From: Acidobacteriaceae bacterium
GTDB lineage: Bacteria > Acidobacteriota > Terriglobia > Terriglobales > Acidobacteriaceae
Length of the DNA stretch: 64,000 bases
Direction: 5' to 3'
Assembly: GCA_003134995.1 (NCBI GenBank)
Contig: PLDC01000018.1
Span: 1 to 64,000, forward strand
The notes beneath the pieces are model-generated. The model ran no database searches and was not told where the DNA came from. It saw nothing but the letters and a program-made list of their open reading frames with translations. Below are positions 1-11,303 of the stretch, piece by piece. Positions within the stretch are counted from its first letter, which is position 1, and the number at the start of each line of letters is the position of its first letter. A program made the translations under genes and the position numbers.

Positions 1-42
1 TTGGTCGTTGGTCGTTGGCCAACTCAAAGGCAGAGTCAAAAC

Positions 43-200
43 CTCTCACCACGGAGGACACAGAGGACACAGAGGAAGACACAGGGTAAAACGGGAATCG
101 GTGGTTGGCTAGGCGGGCTTCGGGCTTTGGGCTCTGGGCTTCGGGAACTTCAACACCAACACCTTTCACCACGGAGGGCACGGGGTTCACGGGGTAAACC
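43..200. repeat. Two copies of a CACCACGGAGG-type intergenic repeat
   Basis: Two related copies lie at about 43-92 and 162-200. Both begin with CACCACGGAGG, continue with CACAGAGG or CACGGGG units and end in GGGTAAA. Between them is a degenerate G-rich stretch of decayed GGGCTT units, and the first 20 bases are a short tandem repeat of TTGGTCG. Similar short repeats are familiar from intergenic DNA of soil bacteria. Open frames here are compositional artefacts with no ribosome binding site or recognisable domain. Confidence 0.55.
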
Positions 201-581
201 TTTGGGAATAGGTGGGTGGCTGCGAATAGGCTCTCGCCGAAGTGGCGGGTTACTATTTCTTCTTGGTTGTGGATGGCGGTCAGGTTGATGCGGGCGTTCC
301 AGTGTCGGAGTATATCGATGTACGTCGATATACTTTGGAGCTGAGTTGCGGAGAGGACAACAGGGACAGCAGGTTCCCTTCGGCGTGCGCCTCTGGGCAG
401 GCTCTCACCGGGCCTTTGGCCCGGTTCGGAATGACAAGGGTTTGATAGGAAGGGTTGGAGCAGTTCGGCTATGCGGGCCGGGTGCATGTGAATTTCGATT
501 GTAGACGATCGGTTGTCAGTCCCCACCCGCTTGTGCAGCAGTTCATCGGTAGGGAGTCAGTTTGAAAAACAGGTCCCCGCA

Positions 582-634
582 GCGGCTAAAGTCGCGATTA
601 ATTTCGAGGCATTTACGGCGCGGCTGAAGCCGCA
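582..634. repeat. Pair of GCGGCT-AAG-CGC palindromes
   Basis: Two near-palindromes, GCGGCTAAAGTCGCG (582-596) and GCGCGGCTGAAGCCGC (about 618-633), lie about 20 bases apart in the 720-base non-coding lead-in to the first kinase gene. Each can form a short hairpin. They look like dispersed repetitive palindromic elements. A similar unit, GCGCGAAGGCGCG, occurs near 31580. No gene is visible between 1 and 721. Confidence 0.45.
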
Positions 635-721
635 CCATTTCAAAGCGAATTCGGACTGGGACGCTACCAGTTCATCGCTTTCATTGACTTGACTGTTTCA
701 CAGACGTAGGATTTTGCTCTT

Positions 722-3475
<2,754 letters not shown>

Positions 3476-3615
3476 GTCTGCTTAAGAGGATACGAAGGAA
3501 GACCGCGGCGCTTTGACGGCATCTCGAGTCTCTGGAACGGCCCTGAACCCCTAGCCGCGCCGCAAGTCCGTCACCCCGGCTGCGATCCAAACTCGCGTGT
3601 TCGTCGGCGGCCCGA

Positions 3616-4028
3616 TCATCCCCGCAAGCACTCCAGCAAAACGCGCACCAGCGCCGCATCCGCGTTGCCTTCGATGCGCACCTGCGCTTGCCGCAGTTCG
3701 ATGTGAATCGTGCCCGGCTGTGCTTTCGGAAAGTCGGCGGACCCGCGCACCGGCAGAGGCTCCGGCACACTCTCATTCACCCGAACCGGCAGCAACTTCA
3801 TGGCCGGCTTGCGCTCCCCAGTCTTCCCGCCTGGTAGAGCCGACGCCAGCCAAATACCTGGTTCGCGTTGATCCCATGCGCCCGCGCTACCCGCGCTACC
3901 GACGCGCCTTCCACCAACGTCTCTTCGACGATCCCCCGCTTCTCCGCGATACTGCGCCGCTGCCGCGGAGCTGCGACTGACCGCTCTCTGACTCTGGGAA
4001 TGAGTGTAACTTGCTGGGAAGTGTCCAT
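3616..4028 (-). pseudogene. IS66-type tnpA (HTH accessory protein), frameshifted remnant
   Basis: The N-terminal part (ATG at 4026-4028) encodes a helix-turn-helix protein with EKRGIVEETL and INANQVFGWRRLYQAG, typical of the OrfA/TnpA accessory protein of IS66 elements. It stops at 3798. The expected C-terminal half (LLPVRV, then IHIELRQAQVRIEG and ALVRVLLECL) follows in another frame and ends at 3616, so one base has been lost or gained near 3820-3830. The IS66 partners tnpB and tnpC should follow at lower coordinates but are absent; the DNA between this gene and the kinase stop holds nothing recognisable. This is therefore a relic and not a functional element. Confidence 0.75.
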
Positions 4029-4037
4029 CTCCGCTCC

Positions 4038-4066
4038 AAGTGGACGCCTAACCTAAGTGTCCACTT
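4038..4066. repeat. Palindromic candidate IS end (left)
   Basis: AAGTGGAC at 4038-4045 and GTCCACTT at 4059-4066 form a perfect 8-bp inverted repeat around a 13-base loop that contains CTAACC. The site lies just upstream of the tnpA start. A related palindrome with GGTTAGG in its loop region occurs at 10314-10344, at the far side of the beta-helix/FG-GAP gene block. Both may be transposon termini; the family is not identified. Confidence 0.4.
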
Positions 4067-4069
4067 CGG

Positions 4070-4440
4070 GAGAATGGCTCTTAACTACGAGGATGTCCAA
4101 ACGGCCATCACCGTACGCTTACCGAAAGTCTGCGAATTGGGGCGGCCCAAGGTCAACCGCGGAAGGGTCTAGTCCATCAATGACTATCTGCACCGGTCGA
4201 TCATCACCGTAAAATTTGACCTGCATCAGCGCCAGAATGGCCTCCATCTTGCCCGATCCAGCCCTCATCTCGAGAAAAGTACAGCTCGGGCGTGCGAATA
4301 TGCCGAAGAGCTAGCGGCGCTCGACAAAAAAAGCTCACCGAAAGGTGATCTCCGAAGCTCTCTGAAACCAACGTCAGATACACTCAGGTACCACGAATGT
4401 CATACACTGACACCAATTGTCGCCTGATTCGCAAAGCTTA
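4070..4440. other. Gene-poor stretch with an unassigned minus-strand open frame
   Basis: No complete gene is recognised here. On the minus strand an open stretch of roughly 65 codons (about 4310 to 4115) reads through MEAILALMQVKFYGDD and VIVIDG-like segments. That resembles protein-coding sequence, but it has no plausible start and no family I can name. It may be a relic of a gene disrupted together with the neighbouring transposase. Confidence 0.25.
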
Positions 4441-4444
4441 CGCC

Positions 4445-5887
4445 CTAATAAGGTACCGCCGTCCATGTCGGAGTCGTACCGGCTGCACAAACCCATAAGG
4501 GGCTGCCACTCCCAGTGTTTGAGAACAGACTGCCCGCCGCACATCCCGTGGTACCTGCTTGTGGTGCTGCGGTTCCGACGGCCCAAGTCGGCACTGACGA
4601 ACTAGTTGTAAAACGCGAATACCCGTGATTCGAACTGCCCAAGGCATACATGCCGAGATATGGATCGGCCGGGGCGGACAGTTTCGTTAGAGTTTCCTCG
4701 TCGTCGATAGTAAACGTATGGCAAGGCACTCCATGACTTGGCGTGCATAAGTTGGTTACACCTAACACGACTAGGTCGGTGACCGGATATGCAGCATTCG
4801 GGATGTAAATCGTGGCATCGTCCTGACTTGGTGGAGTAGTATCTGTCACGTTCACTATCGAGTTGCTAGATGCGGTTCCGTTCATTCCGAGAGCGATTCC
4901 ATATTTGAAACCTTGGATCACGACATCCTCTACTGAATTACTGGAAGAGTCGATTTCGATGCCTGCCGTTGCGGACGTGTCGCTAGAAAGGCAACTAATG
5001 CCGTGAATCCCCTTGGTACCACCTACATTGAGAATCTGCGCACACACGGTTCCTGTCGATGATCCGCTCGTGACATCGAACGTAATGTTCGAATATGGTC
5101 CCGAATTTAGTGCTCCAGATCCGGATACTAACAACCCGGTTCCCTCAATCCCGTTCATCCCGACATGGTTTATATAGCTGCCTTGGCCCGAACTGTTGTT
5201 AAGTATGCCAGAGATCGTCGTTTGGTTTCCACCTAGAAGAGTCAGATTCTCAATCGTAATTCCCGTGCACGGCGAGCAGGTTGACGACCCCATCGTTAAC
5301 ATCGTGTAAGCGGCCGAGACGGTCGGCGCAACGAGAACCGTTTCTATACAGAGCGTCGTGGAACTGCATCCGCTGTAATTTATTGTCCCTGAACCAAGCC
5401 CTGTCCCGGTGCCGATGAGCCGGGTCTGATTTGGTATAACCCACGCTGCGGACATGTAAATCGCAGCCGCAGGAAGCAATATAGACGCGGGCACAGCGCT
5501 GGTCGCGCCGCTCCACGGAGTTTCTCCGCTGTTGCAGGACAGGCTTGTCACGCCGCGCGCGTCCACAACTCCGCTCGCCGTCGGAATCGTTCCCCTACTC
5601 TTCATCGTTGATAACAAGTTCAATGCCGCGGAAATACGGCCGCAGATGGTCGAACTGTATCCGGTGGCAATCTTGAGTGTGCTCGCATCGATGATCGCTA
5701 GTGAGGGCGTTTGAGCCGAGCATACCGACCCTGTCGTGCAAATTGCCTTGAGCCCAGGAGTCGGGCTGACAAGTGGAACTTGCGCTTTGAGCGTATTTAA
5801 GCCCGTTAGACTCATCAGGAAGATCAGAAAAGCCGCCAGCCGAGATAGCTCACGGTGAGGAGAAGATTGTCTCTCGATAGTTGTCAT
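4445..5887 (-). CDS. Secreted parallel beta-helix (pectate-lyase-like) protein, paralogue A
   Basis: 480 residues, starting at ATG 5887 with a GAGGG ribosome site about 7 bases upstream. A hydrophobic signal peptide (about residues 15-35, ending near LKAQ) precedes a long Ser/Thr/Gly/Asn-rich chain with short repeating strands such as ITIENLTLLGG and GIHGISCLSS. That pattern fits a right-handed beta-helix of the pectate lyase/GH28 fold. The C-terminus is a small cap (AAGSLFSNTGSGSPLWVCAAG) also seen in the two neighbours. I see no catalytic signature that would name a sugar substrate, so enzyme activity is not claimed. It is the only complete member of three tandem paralogues and the most likely to be functional. 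It is presumably exported and acts outside the cell. Confidence 0.72.
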   Translation of the reverse strand: MTTIERQSSPHRELSRLAAFLIFLMSLTGLNTLKAQVPLVSPTPGLKAICTTGSVCSAQTPSLAIIDASTLKIATGYSSTICGRISAALNLLSTMKSRGTIPTASGVVDARGVTSLSCNSGETPWSGATSAVPASILLPAAAIYMSAAWVIPNQTRLIGTGTGLGSGTINYSGCSSTTLCIETVLVAPTVSAAYTMLTMGSSTCSPCTGITIENLTLLGGNQTTISGILNNSSGQGSYINHVGMNGIEGTGLLVSGSGALNSGPYSNITFDVTSGSSTGTVCAQILNVGGTKGIHGISCLSSDTSATAGIEIDSSSNSVEDVVIQGFKYGIALGMNGTASSNSIVNVTDTTPPSQDDATIYIPNAAYPVTDLVVLGVTNLCTPSHGVPCHTFTIDDEETLTKLSAPADPYLGMYALGSSNHGYSRFTTSSSVPTWAVGTAAPQAGTTGCAAGSLFSNTGSGSPLWVCAAGTTPTWTAVPY

Positions 5888-5925
5888 AGCGACCCTCGTT
5901 TGTCAGTTGTAATGGCTGACGTTGC

Positions 5926-6858
5926 TCAAAAGAGCGTGATTGGTGTCCACCCGCTTGTCGTGCAGCCCCACAGAGTTGTTGTTGTCGCGATGGTGGAGGT
6001 GCAGCTGCCTCCGCTCTGTTTCGTGCAACTGTAGAGGCTTCCTATGCCACACGAGGTCCCACCGGTTGGTGAGCTCGCGCCGAAGGACCAATTGACAGGA
6101 TTCGATGTAGCGCCGCTCGTTGCACCCGCCGTAGTCATCCGGGAATAAGGTGGTTGCGTACTGGTTCCAGCGGCAATCTGCTCGCCAAGGGCGTACATAG
6201 CGACGCTAGGGCCTACCGACGCCGACACCGTAGTCTGGTTTAAGTCATCTTGGATGACAGCATTGCTCGCATTTGAAGCAGCGAATATAGTGATGTCGCA
6301 GGCGTTGGGAAATGATCCCGATACAACGGGGCAGACTGACGCGGTGCTGGTATGAGCGGAAATATGCACCAGGTTCGTCACACCGGTCCCGGCCAAAATG
6401 TTGACCAATTCGTTATTGGCCGCGTACGCGTTCTGTCCAATATAAACGCCATCGGTATAGCCACTAACATAAACGTCTTCGATAGTATTGTTGGGCGCGT
6501 CCACAGATACGGCAGTAGCGCCGCCCGACATGGTTGCCGTCAGGCCGTGGATTCCGCGCGTACCTGTCGTACCTTCGATTTGCGCGCACGTGGTTGTGTT
6601 CGAGCAATAGATATTCGAATATGGACCCGAATTGTTGGCATCCCCGTTGCTAGCGGTAGTAATCAACAATCCGGTCGCCCCGGTACCAACGACATTGGTG
6701 ATACCGATATCGTTGACCAGGCTCAACTCCTCTCCGTAGTTGTTCTCAATTCCGATTGTGGCAAGACCGGCTCCATTGAGCGTAAGGTGCCAACGCACAC
6801 GTATATCGTGTTCGTCGCACCGGATGTGTTTGAATAGATAGCTCCAGATGTGGTACAA
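5926..6858 (-). pseudogene. Beta-helix paralogue B, N-terminal half missing
   Basis: The frame is homologous to paralogues A and C only from about residue 25 (position 6786) onward: LTLNGAGLATIG matches LTLLGGNQTTISG in A and LTIDGEDSATIV in C. Everything that should precede it is gone: intergenic region, ribosome site, signal peptide and roughly the first 170-200 residues. The bases just upstream belong instead to the C-terminal cap of paralogue C in another frame. This looks like a deletion that joined the tail of C to the middle of B. The C-terminal cap (GIGSLYSCTKQSGG, LWGCTTSGWT) is intact. Without an export signal it is unlikely to work as a secreted protein. An assembly collapse between similar genes would look the same. 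Confidence 0.6.
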
Positions 6859-6867
6859 GCCCCCCCG

Positions 6868-8205
6868 CTAACTGCTATTATTCCGACTCCCCAAGTGGGC
6901 ACCAATGTGGCTGCCTGCCGGATTAGTGCTGAATCGACTGTATTGAACAGGTGTTGTTCCTCCGCCCACGGGATCACCGAGAATGTACGCTCCGACGGTC
7001 CAGTTCGGGTGGGTGCTTCCACTGGGGGGAGCGATTGTCGTAGCCGTGACGTCATCGCGAATCGCGGAAACAGAGGTCCCGTAGACGGCATTTATCGAGG
7101 CTTCGACAACCGACACGTCGCTAACCGCCTCTGGTGTGCCCGAGGGGAAGCACACGTTACTTGAATTATTAGGATTGGTTCCACATATGTGCACTGCGTT
7201 CGTAGAGCGACCATCAGTAGGATTGCTCGCCGCCGTAATGTTGCCGATCGCGACACCCTGTACAGTTGACGTTGTGCTTCCCACCTGCACACCATCCCAG
7301 AATGCTTCAATGTGAACGTCTTTGACTGAATTGTTACTTGCCTGTACCGAGATTGCCGCATTCCCTTGCGTGCCGGACACTGCTGGACTACCGATGCATG
7401 AGGCTCCGTGAATCCCCCGAGTTTGCGCTTGAAGTACTACACATTGAGGGCAACTGCCGGCGGCACATGTAGGATTCGGTGCAACGACATAAATGTTCGA
7501 ATAGGCTCCGGATTGTTGAGCGTTCGGCCCGACTAGAACACCTGCCAGAGCAATATTGTTAAGCTTTACGTCGTTGACATAACTTTGATCTTGGGCGGCT
7601 AAATTATAGATCCCATTCAGGGAATGAACTATCGTGGCCGAATCTTCGCCGTCGATAGTAAGGTGCTCAACAGAAACCCCGCTGCATGGAGCTGTGGTGC
7701 TTGCGCACATCTGAATCATGGTCGAATTTGTGGCGGAAAAAATCGTTTGAACTTGTAGGGTGGCATAGGTAGTAGCGGGAAGCGGGTCGCCGCCAACGAT
7801 TCTCGTATTACTCGGCAATACCCATGTGTCCTTTATTTGAATGTTGGCTGCGGGTAGAAGAACTGTTGACGGCACTGCGACCCCAGAAAAAGGGTTGATG
7901 CTGCATTGCAGTGTATCGCCGCTAGTGGGAAGAATTCCACGCGCGTCGACTACTGCGCCTGCATAAGGAACGTATGTCGTCAAAACTGTGTTAATTGTCT
8001 GACAGATATCTCCGTCAGCAGGGTAAAACGCACTGGCATCCAAATAGGCGGTCGAAGCGACCAAGGCCGTCGAGCCGCTGCATGTCCCATAGACTGCGGG
8101 ATTGCCCTGCACACCGCATGTTTGCGCACCGGCGTGCTCGGGCAACAATAGGCAACAGGCGCAACCCACTGCTAAAACGAGGCGAACACACAGTGCTCTT
8201 CTCAT
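6868..8205 (-). CDS. Secreted beta-helix protein, paralogue C, frameshifted at its C-terminus
   Basis: The start is ATG 8205, set by AAGGAGG immediately upstream and by the signal peptide MRRALCVRLVLAVGCACCLL, which ends near EHAGAQ. Three AC-rich elements and repeated beta-strand motifs (VSVEHLTIDGE, GIHGASCIGS, NSVKDVHIEAFWDG) match paralogues A and B, so this is a right-handed beta-helix protein. The frame stops at 6868 after YSRFSTNPAGS. The expected tail (TLVPTWGVGIIAVSGGACTT, then AIYSNTSGATNTIYVCVGT) is present in another frame down to about 6786, which indicates a one-base frameshift near 6915-6925. Beyond 6786 the sequence passes directly into the middle of paralogue B. Mutation and sequence error cannot be told apart here. 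Confidence 0.65.
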   Translation of the reverse strand: MRRALCVRLVLAVGCACCLLLPEHAGAQTCGVQGNPAVYGTCSGSTALVASTAYLDASAFYPADGDICQTINTVLTTYVPYAGAVVDARGILPTSGDTLQCSINPFSGVAVPSTVLLPAANIQIKDTWVLPSNTRIVGGDPLPATTYATLQVQTIFSATNSTMIQMCASTTAPCSGVSVEHLTIDGEDSATIVHSLNGIYNLAAQDQSYVNDVKLNNIALAGVLVGPNAQQSGAYSNIYVVAPNPTCAAGSCPQCVVLQAQTRGIHGASCIGSPAVSGTQGNAAISVQASNNSVKDVHIEAFWDGVQVGSTTSTVQGVAIGNITAASNPTDGRSTNAVHICGTNPNNSSNVCFPSGTPEAVSDVSVVEASINAVYGTSVSAIRDDVTATTIAPPSGSTHPNWTVGAYILGDPVGGGTTPVQYSRFSTNPAGSHIGAHLGSRNNSS

Positions 8206-8279
8206 TGTTAAATCCTCCTTCGATGACCCTTGGAATTCAAAACTTACATACGCCGTTGTGGCTGAAGCCCTCGTTGACT

Positions 8280-9767
8280 TCATTTTTCTGTCTGCGGATA
8301 AACATTGAAGCCCGCACCACCTAGTTGAAAAATGAAGTCCAAAAGTCCATCGGAATTGAAATCCCCCGTAGCAATGCCCAATTCCCCGCTTGCAAAGGGA
8401 CCTGGAATCTTGACAGGAGTGAGCGGTTGAAAAGTCCCGTCGCCATTTCCCAGCAGGATGCCAAACTGATCCTTGACCCCAGTTTCCGAGACGATGAGAT
8501 CCGTTTTCCCGTCGGAGTTGAAGTCCCCAGCAGCAAAGCTGAATTCACCCACCGCCGAGCTTACGTTGAAGTATGCCGGCTCCCGAAAGGTTCCGTCGCC
8601 GTTGCCGAGCGAAATGCCGATGCTAGAATCCGTGCAATAGGCTAAATCGAGATTGCCGTCTCCGTTGAAGTCGCTGGCAATCAGAAGGCGGCCAGTTCCG
8701 CAGCCGCCGTACAGGGTGGTAATAGTTACTGGGGGCCGAAAAGTTCCGTCGCCATTTCCCAACGCAATTGATATGGGGTATTCCTGTTGGCCCCCCACGA
8801 CCGTATCTCCAAAAAACGCCAAGTCGAGAATGCCGTCGCCGTTGAAATCGCCCGCGACGATGTTTACTCCGCCTTCACCCTGATAGGTCGTCGATAACCG
8901 AAAGGTTCCATTGCCGTTTCCCAGGAAAACATAGTTGAAACAACAATCTCCACCAACAATGTCGAGCTTACCGTCCCGATTAAAATCTCCCGCCACAAGA
9001 TCAACTACGAGGCCTGACGGAGGGTTCCTGTACTTCCATCCCGCGTCAAAGGTCCCGTCGCCCTTGCCTAAGCTAACGGCCAAGCCCGTAATTCCATCGG
9101 CGACCTGAAAATCCGCCGCAAATGCCAAGTCTAGATTTCCGTCACCGTTAAAATCGCCGAACGCAGTCGTTATCAAGCCAGCCAAACCTGAATAGTAAAC
9201 ATCGGTTGCATTTCTTGGATCGCTAAAAGTGGCGTTGCCGTCGCCCAGGCTGACGACGATTTGTCCGCCATCAAGCCCGGCCGCGAGATCGGGTATGCCA
9301 TCATTGTTGAAATCTGCCACCAATAATGAATTCACCGGTTCGATGCCGTCGTAGTCATATTCAATCGGCGCGGCGGGCACAATCGTGGCCGTCGGCGTGT
9401 GCACTTCCACCAGACTCCAACTGGAACTGGATTCACCCCCACCCGGAGCCGGATTGGTCACGGTGATATAACCCGCCCTTGCAGTCGCCACGTCAGAAGC
9501 GAGAATTTGCGCCTGCAGCTCTCTCGCAGAAATGTAGGTGGTCGTTCGTGCCTGCCGGTTCCAGTTCACTACTGCTCCGGGCACAAAATTCGCACCGTAG
9601 ACGGTAAGAATAAATGCATCGTTACCGGGGACGACCGCCTGCGGATGAGGAGGTCCGACTACTTCCGGCACCGGATTATTCTGACCAAAAGCCACCGCTA
9701 GCAAGCTCGCGGTGAGCACTGACACTTTCAAAATCGAATTGATGAAAGCAGCTAACTGGTTCTTCAC
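8280..9767 (-). CDS. Secreted FG-GAP/VCBS repeat protein with IPT/TIG-like N-terminus
   Basis: A GTG start at 9767 is preferred because GGGAGG lies 6-7 bases upstream; an in-frame ATG at 9800 has no such site. A signal peptide (about residues 5-30, ending near LAVAFGQ) is followed by an IPT/TIG-like domain (TVYGANFVPGAVVNWN). Then come seven copies of a DFNxDGxxDL calcium-binding loop, for example DFNNDGIPDL, DFNGDGNLDL and DFNSDGLLDF, each linked to a LGNGDGTF strand. This is the signature of an FG-GAP/VCBS seven-bladed propeller that binds calcium outside the cell. Such proteins usually act in adhesion or carbohydrate binding. It follows the beta-helix genes on the same strand but has its own ribosome site. 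Confidence 0.8.
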   Translation of the reverse strand: MKNQLAAFINSILKVSVLTASLLAVAFGQNNPVPEVVGPPHPQAVVPGNDAFILTVYGANFVPGAVVNWNRQARTTTYISARELQAQILASDVATARAGYITVTNPAPGGGESSSSWSLVEVHTPTATIVPAAPIEYDYDGIEPVNSLLVADFNNDGIPDLAAGLDGGQIVVSLGDGNATFSDPRNATDVYYSGLAGLITTAFGDFNGDGNLDLAFAADFQVADGITGLAVSLGKGDGTFDAGWKYRNPPSGLVVDLVAGDFNRDGKLDIVGGDCCFNYVFLGNGNGTFRLSTTYQGEGGVNIVAGDFNGDGILDLAFFGDTVVGGQQEYPISIALGNGDGTFRPPVTITTLYGGCGTGRLLIASDFNGDGNLDLAYCTDSSIGISLGNGDGTFREPAYFNVSSAVGEFSFAAGDFNSDGKTDLIVSETGVKDQFGILLGNGDGTFQPLTPVKIPGPFASGELGIATGDFNSDGLLDFIFQLGGAGFNVYPQTEK

Positions 9768-9800
9768 TGAAACCTCCCAAGGGTTCGGCCCACAAGACAC

Positions 9801-10313
9801 TTCAACGACGCGGAGTTACTAGCAGAAACAGAAATCAATTTCCCTGAGGGGAAAGGGAAGCTGCAGCTCGTTAAAATTCAAAAGCTGCAAGATTTAGCCG
9901 CAAGTAAAGTCGGCTAGTTTGGCCAAACCTTACTTCAGTTTTCGGGTTGGTGTCAACAAAAATCCACAGCGTGAGTCGAGGTTTCGTATTCGTAAATTAT
10001 TGAAAAACGGTCGAGAAATCATCCTCGAAGGATCGCTGCTGGCGGTCACGCTTGTAATACTATGTGCTTTCATACCCTTAGCCTATTTTACAAAATCTTG
10101 CATTGCCCAGCCGAGGAGTACGCGACAGGTGCAGAATCGTCCGAAATCCGATGGTTGTGCATGGTTCTTCACACTAACCTGTCGAGACATTCACGCAACA
10201 CGGGTCTTGAGGAAGCCGCACTGTCTATCTACTGCCTTTCCATAGTGCATTCCGCCGAATATGAAACGAGCTCTGCCCCTGCTTCGTAAGCGTACGCCGA
10301 GCACCGTATTGCT
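9801..10313. other. Intergenic stretch without a recognisable gene
   Basis: About 500 bases between the FG-GAP gene and the palindrome at 10314. The open frames here have no ribosome sites, no domain and poor composition. I see no RNA gene and no strong promoter. It probably holds the FG-GAP gene's promoter on the minus strand together with decayed DNA. Confidence 0.4.
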
Positions 10314-10344
10314 AAGTGTCCACGAATCGGTTAGGTGGACACTT
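10314..10344. repeat. Perfect 10-bp palindrome, candidate IS end (right)
   Basis: AAGTGTCCAC (10314-10323) and its exact inverse GTGGACACTT (10335-10344) flank an 11-base loop, GAATCGGTTAG. The element shares AAGTG, the GTCCAC/GTGGAC arms and a GGTTAGG core with the palindrome at 4038-4066. The next gene appears to have lost its start exactly here, which supports a mobile-element end or scar. Confidence 0.45.
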
Positions 10345-11299
10345 CAGCAGATGTGGGATTGATGTTCCAGGGCACCAAACCGGCAATCCCAAGCTGCAGG
10401 CCGAGTCGCTAGTGGAAAAGGCAAATATAGAGTTTGAAATCGCCCAACTCAGGAACACTTGGCCCATCGAATTCCAGCGTCACACTGAAGATGCGAATGC
10501 GCTGATGAGCGATGCTATGACCCAATGCACCGGCTGCAGCGATGATCAAAAGGCTGAAATATTGAGGCTGTGGAGTCGCGGTCTCTACGACTTGGCTCGG
10601 CCGCCCTCAGGGAAGTTGAGCGACGACTGGGATGGAGCCAATTTAGGTGTTTCCTACGACAAGATGCGCGAGGTGATTCGACTTGCCCCAAACGAACTGA
10701 AGAACTACACGCAATTGGCGAGAGTGGTCCAGAAAGCCGGCGAGAACCCCCCTCGAAGGGCGGACCCGTCTTGGACGGTAGTCATGCGAACAACCCTTGC
10801 CGAACTTCGGGAGAAATGGGCCAATGTGGAAAGCTCGAAGACAGAACCTGACCAGAGGATCCCACCCTTAAATATTCAGGCCGTACTAACTTTGGACACT
10901 GTGTCTCGCGAATGGAAGGCACAGCAAAAACTTCCGGCCGCTGAAAGGAAAATCCGTTTGAGGGGTGACCTCAAGGAAATTGAGGACGGTAGCATCCGGC
11001 CCCAGAGCGAAGTGTTGGCCCTTCTGCCAAACAGCTTCTGGCGCGACTCATTTAAGTTCGATGCTCGCTACGATTTGGCAAGAATGTATGCGATGCGCTA
11101 CTCATTATTGAATTCACTCGATGGGCCACACAGCGATAGGACGACGAGCGCACTAAAGCAACTGAAGTCGGAATTCGCTGATGCCTTGTCCTTCGCTACC
11201 AAACTACAACGAGATAGTGTCGCGGATGATCTTAACAAGAGAACGGGGCTAAACCAACTCGCTGAGGAACAAAGGGCAGATCTTCGCAAGCTCATGTGA
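10316..11299 (+). CDS. Hypothetical protein, probably 5'-truncated at a palindrome
   Basis: A 327-codon frame of unknown family. The first 20 or so codons are made of the palindromic element itself and have no ribosome binding site. The natural protein probably began upstream and lost its N-terminus to an insertion or deletion. The remainder, from about HQTGNPKLQAESLVEKANIE on, is rich in Glu, Lys, Arg and Leu and looks alpha-helical (AESLVEKANIEFEIAQLRNT, SALKQLKSEFADALSF). It has a CTGC pair (around residue 57) but no clear catalytic motif. It ends 4 bases from the end of the convergent truncated helicase gene. If the element described at 11346-18684 is real, this gene is the chromosomal neighbour just outside it. 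Function not assigned. Confidence 0.5.
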   Translation: MSTNRLGGHFSRCGIDVPGHQTGNPKLQAESLVEKANIEFEIAQLRNTWPIEFQRHTEDANALMSDAMTQCTGCSDDQKAEILRLWSRGLYDLARPPSGKLSDDWDGANLGVSYDKMREVIRLAPNELKNYTQLARVVQKAGENPPRRADPSWTVVMRTTLAELREKWANVESSKTEPDQRIPPLNIQAVLTLDTVSREWKAQQKLPAAERKIRLRGDLKEIEDGSIRPQSEVLALLPNSFWRDSFKFDARYDLARMYAMRYSLLNSLDGPHSDRTTSALKQLKSEFADALSFATKLQRDSVADDLNKRTGLNQLAEEQRADLRKLM

Positions 11300-11303
11300 T
11301 ATG

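Noticed and set aside
1-445. Two overlapping plus-strand frames at the window start
   Set aside because: They run through intergenic repeats, have no ribosome site or domain, and show repeat-derived composition.
9919-10245. 108-codon frame before the right palindrome
   Set aside because: No ribosome site, no family, and composition unlike neighbouring genes.
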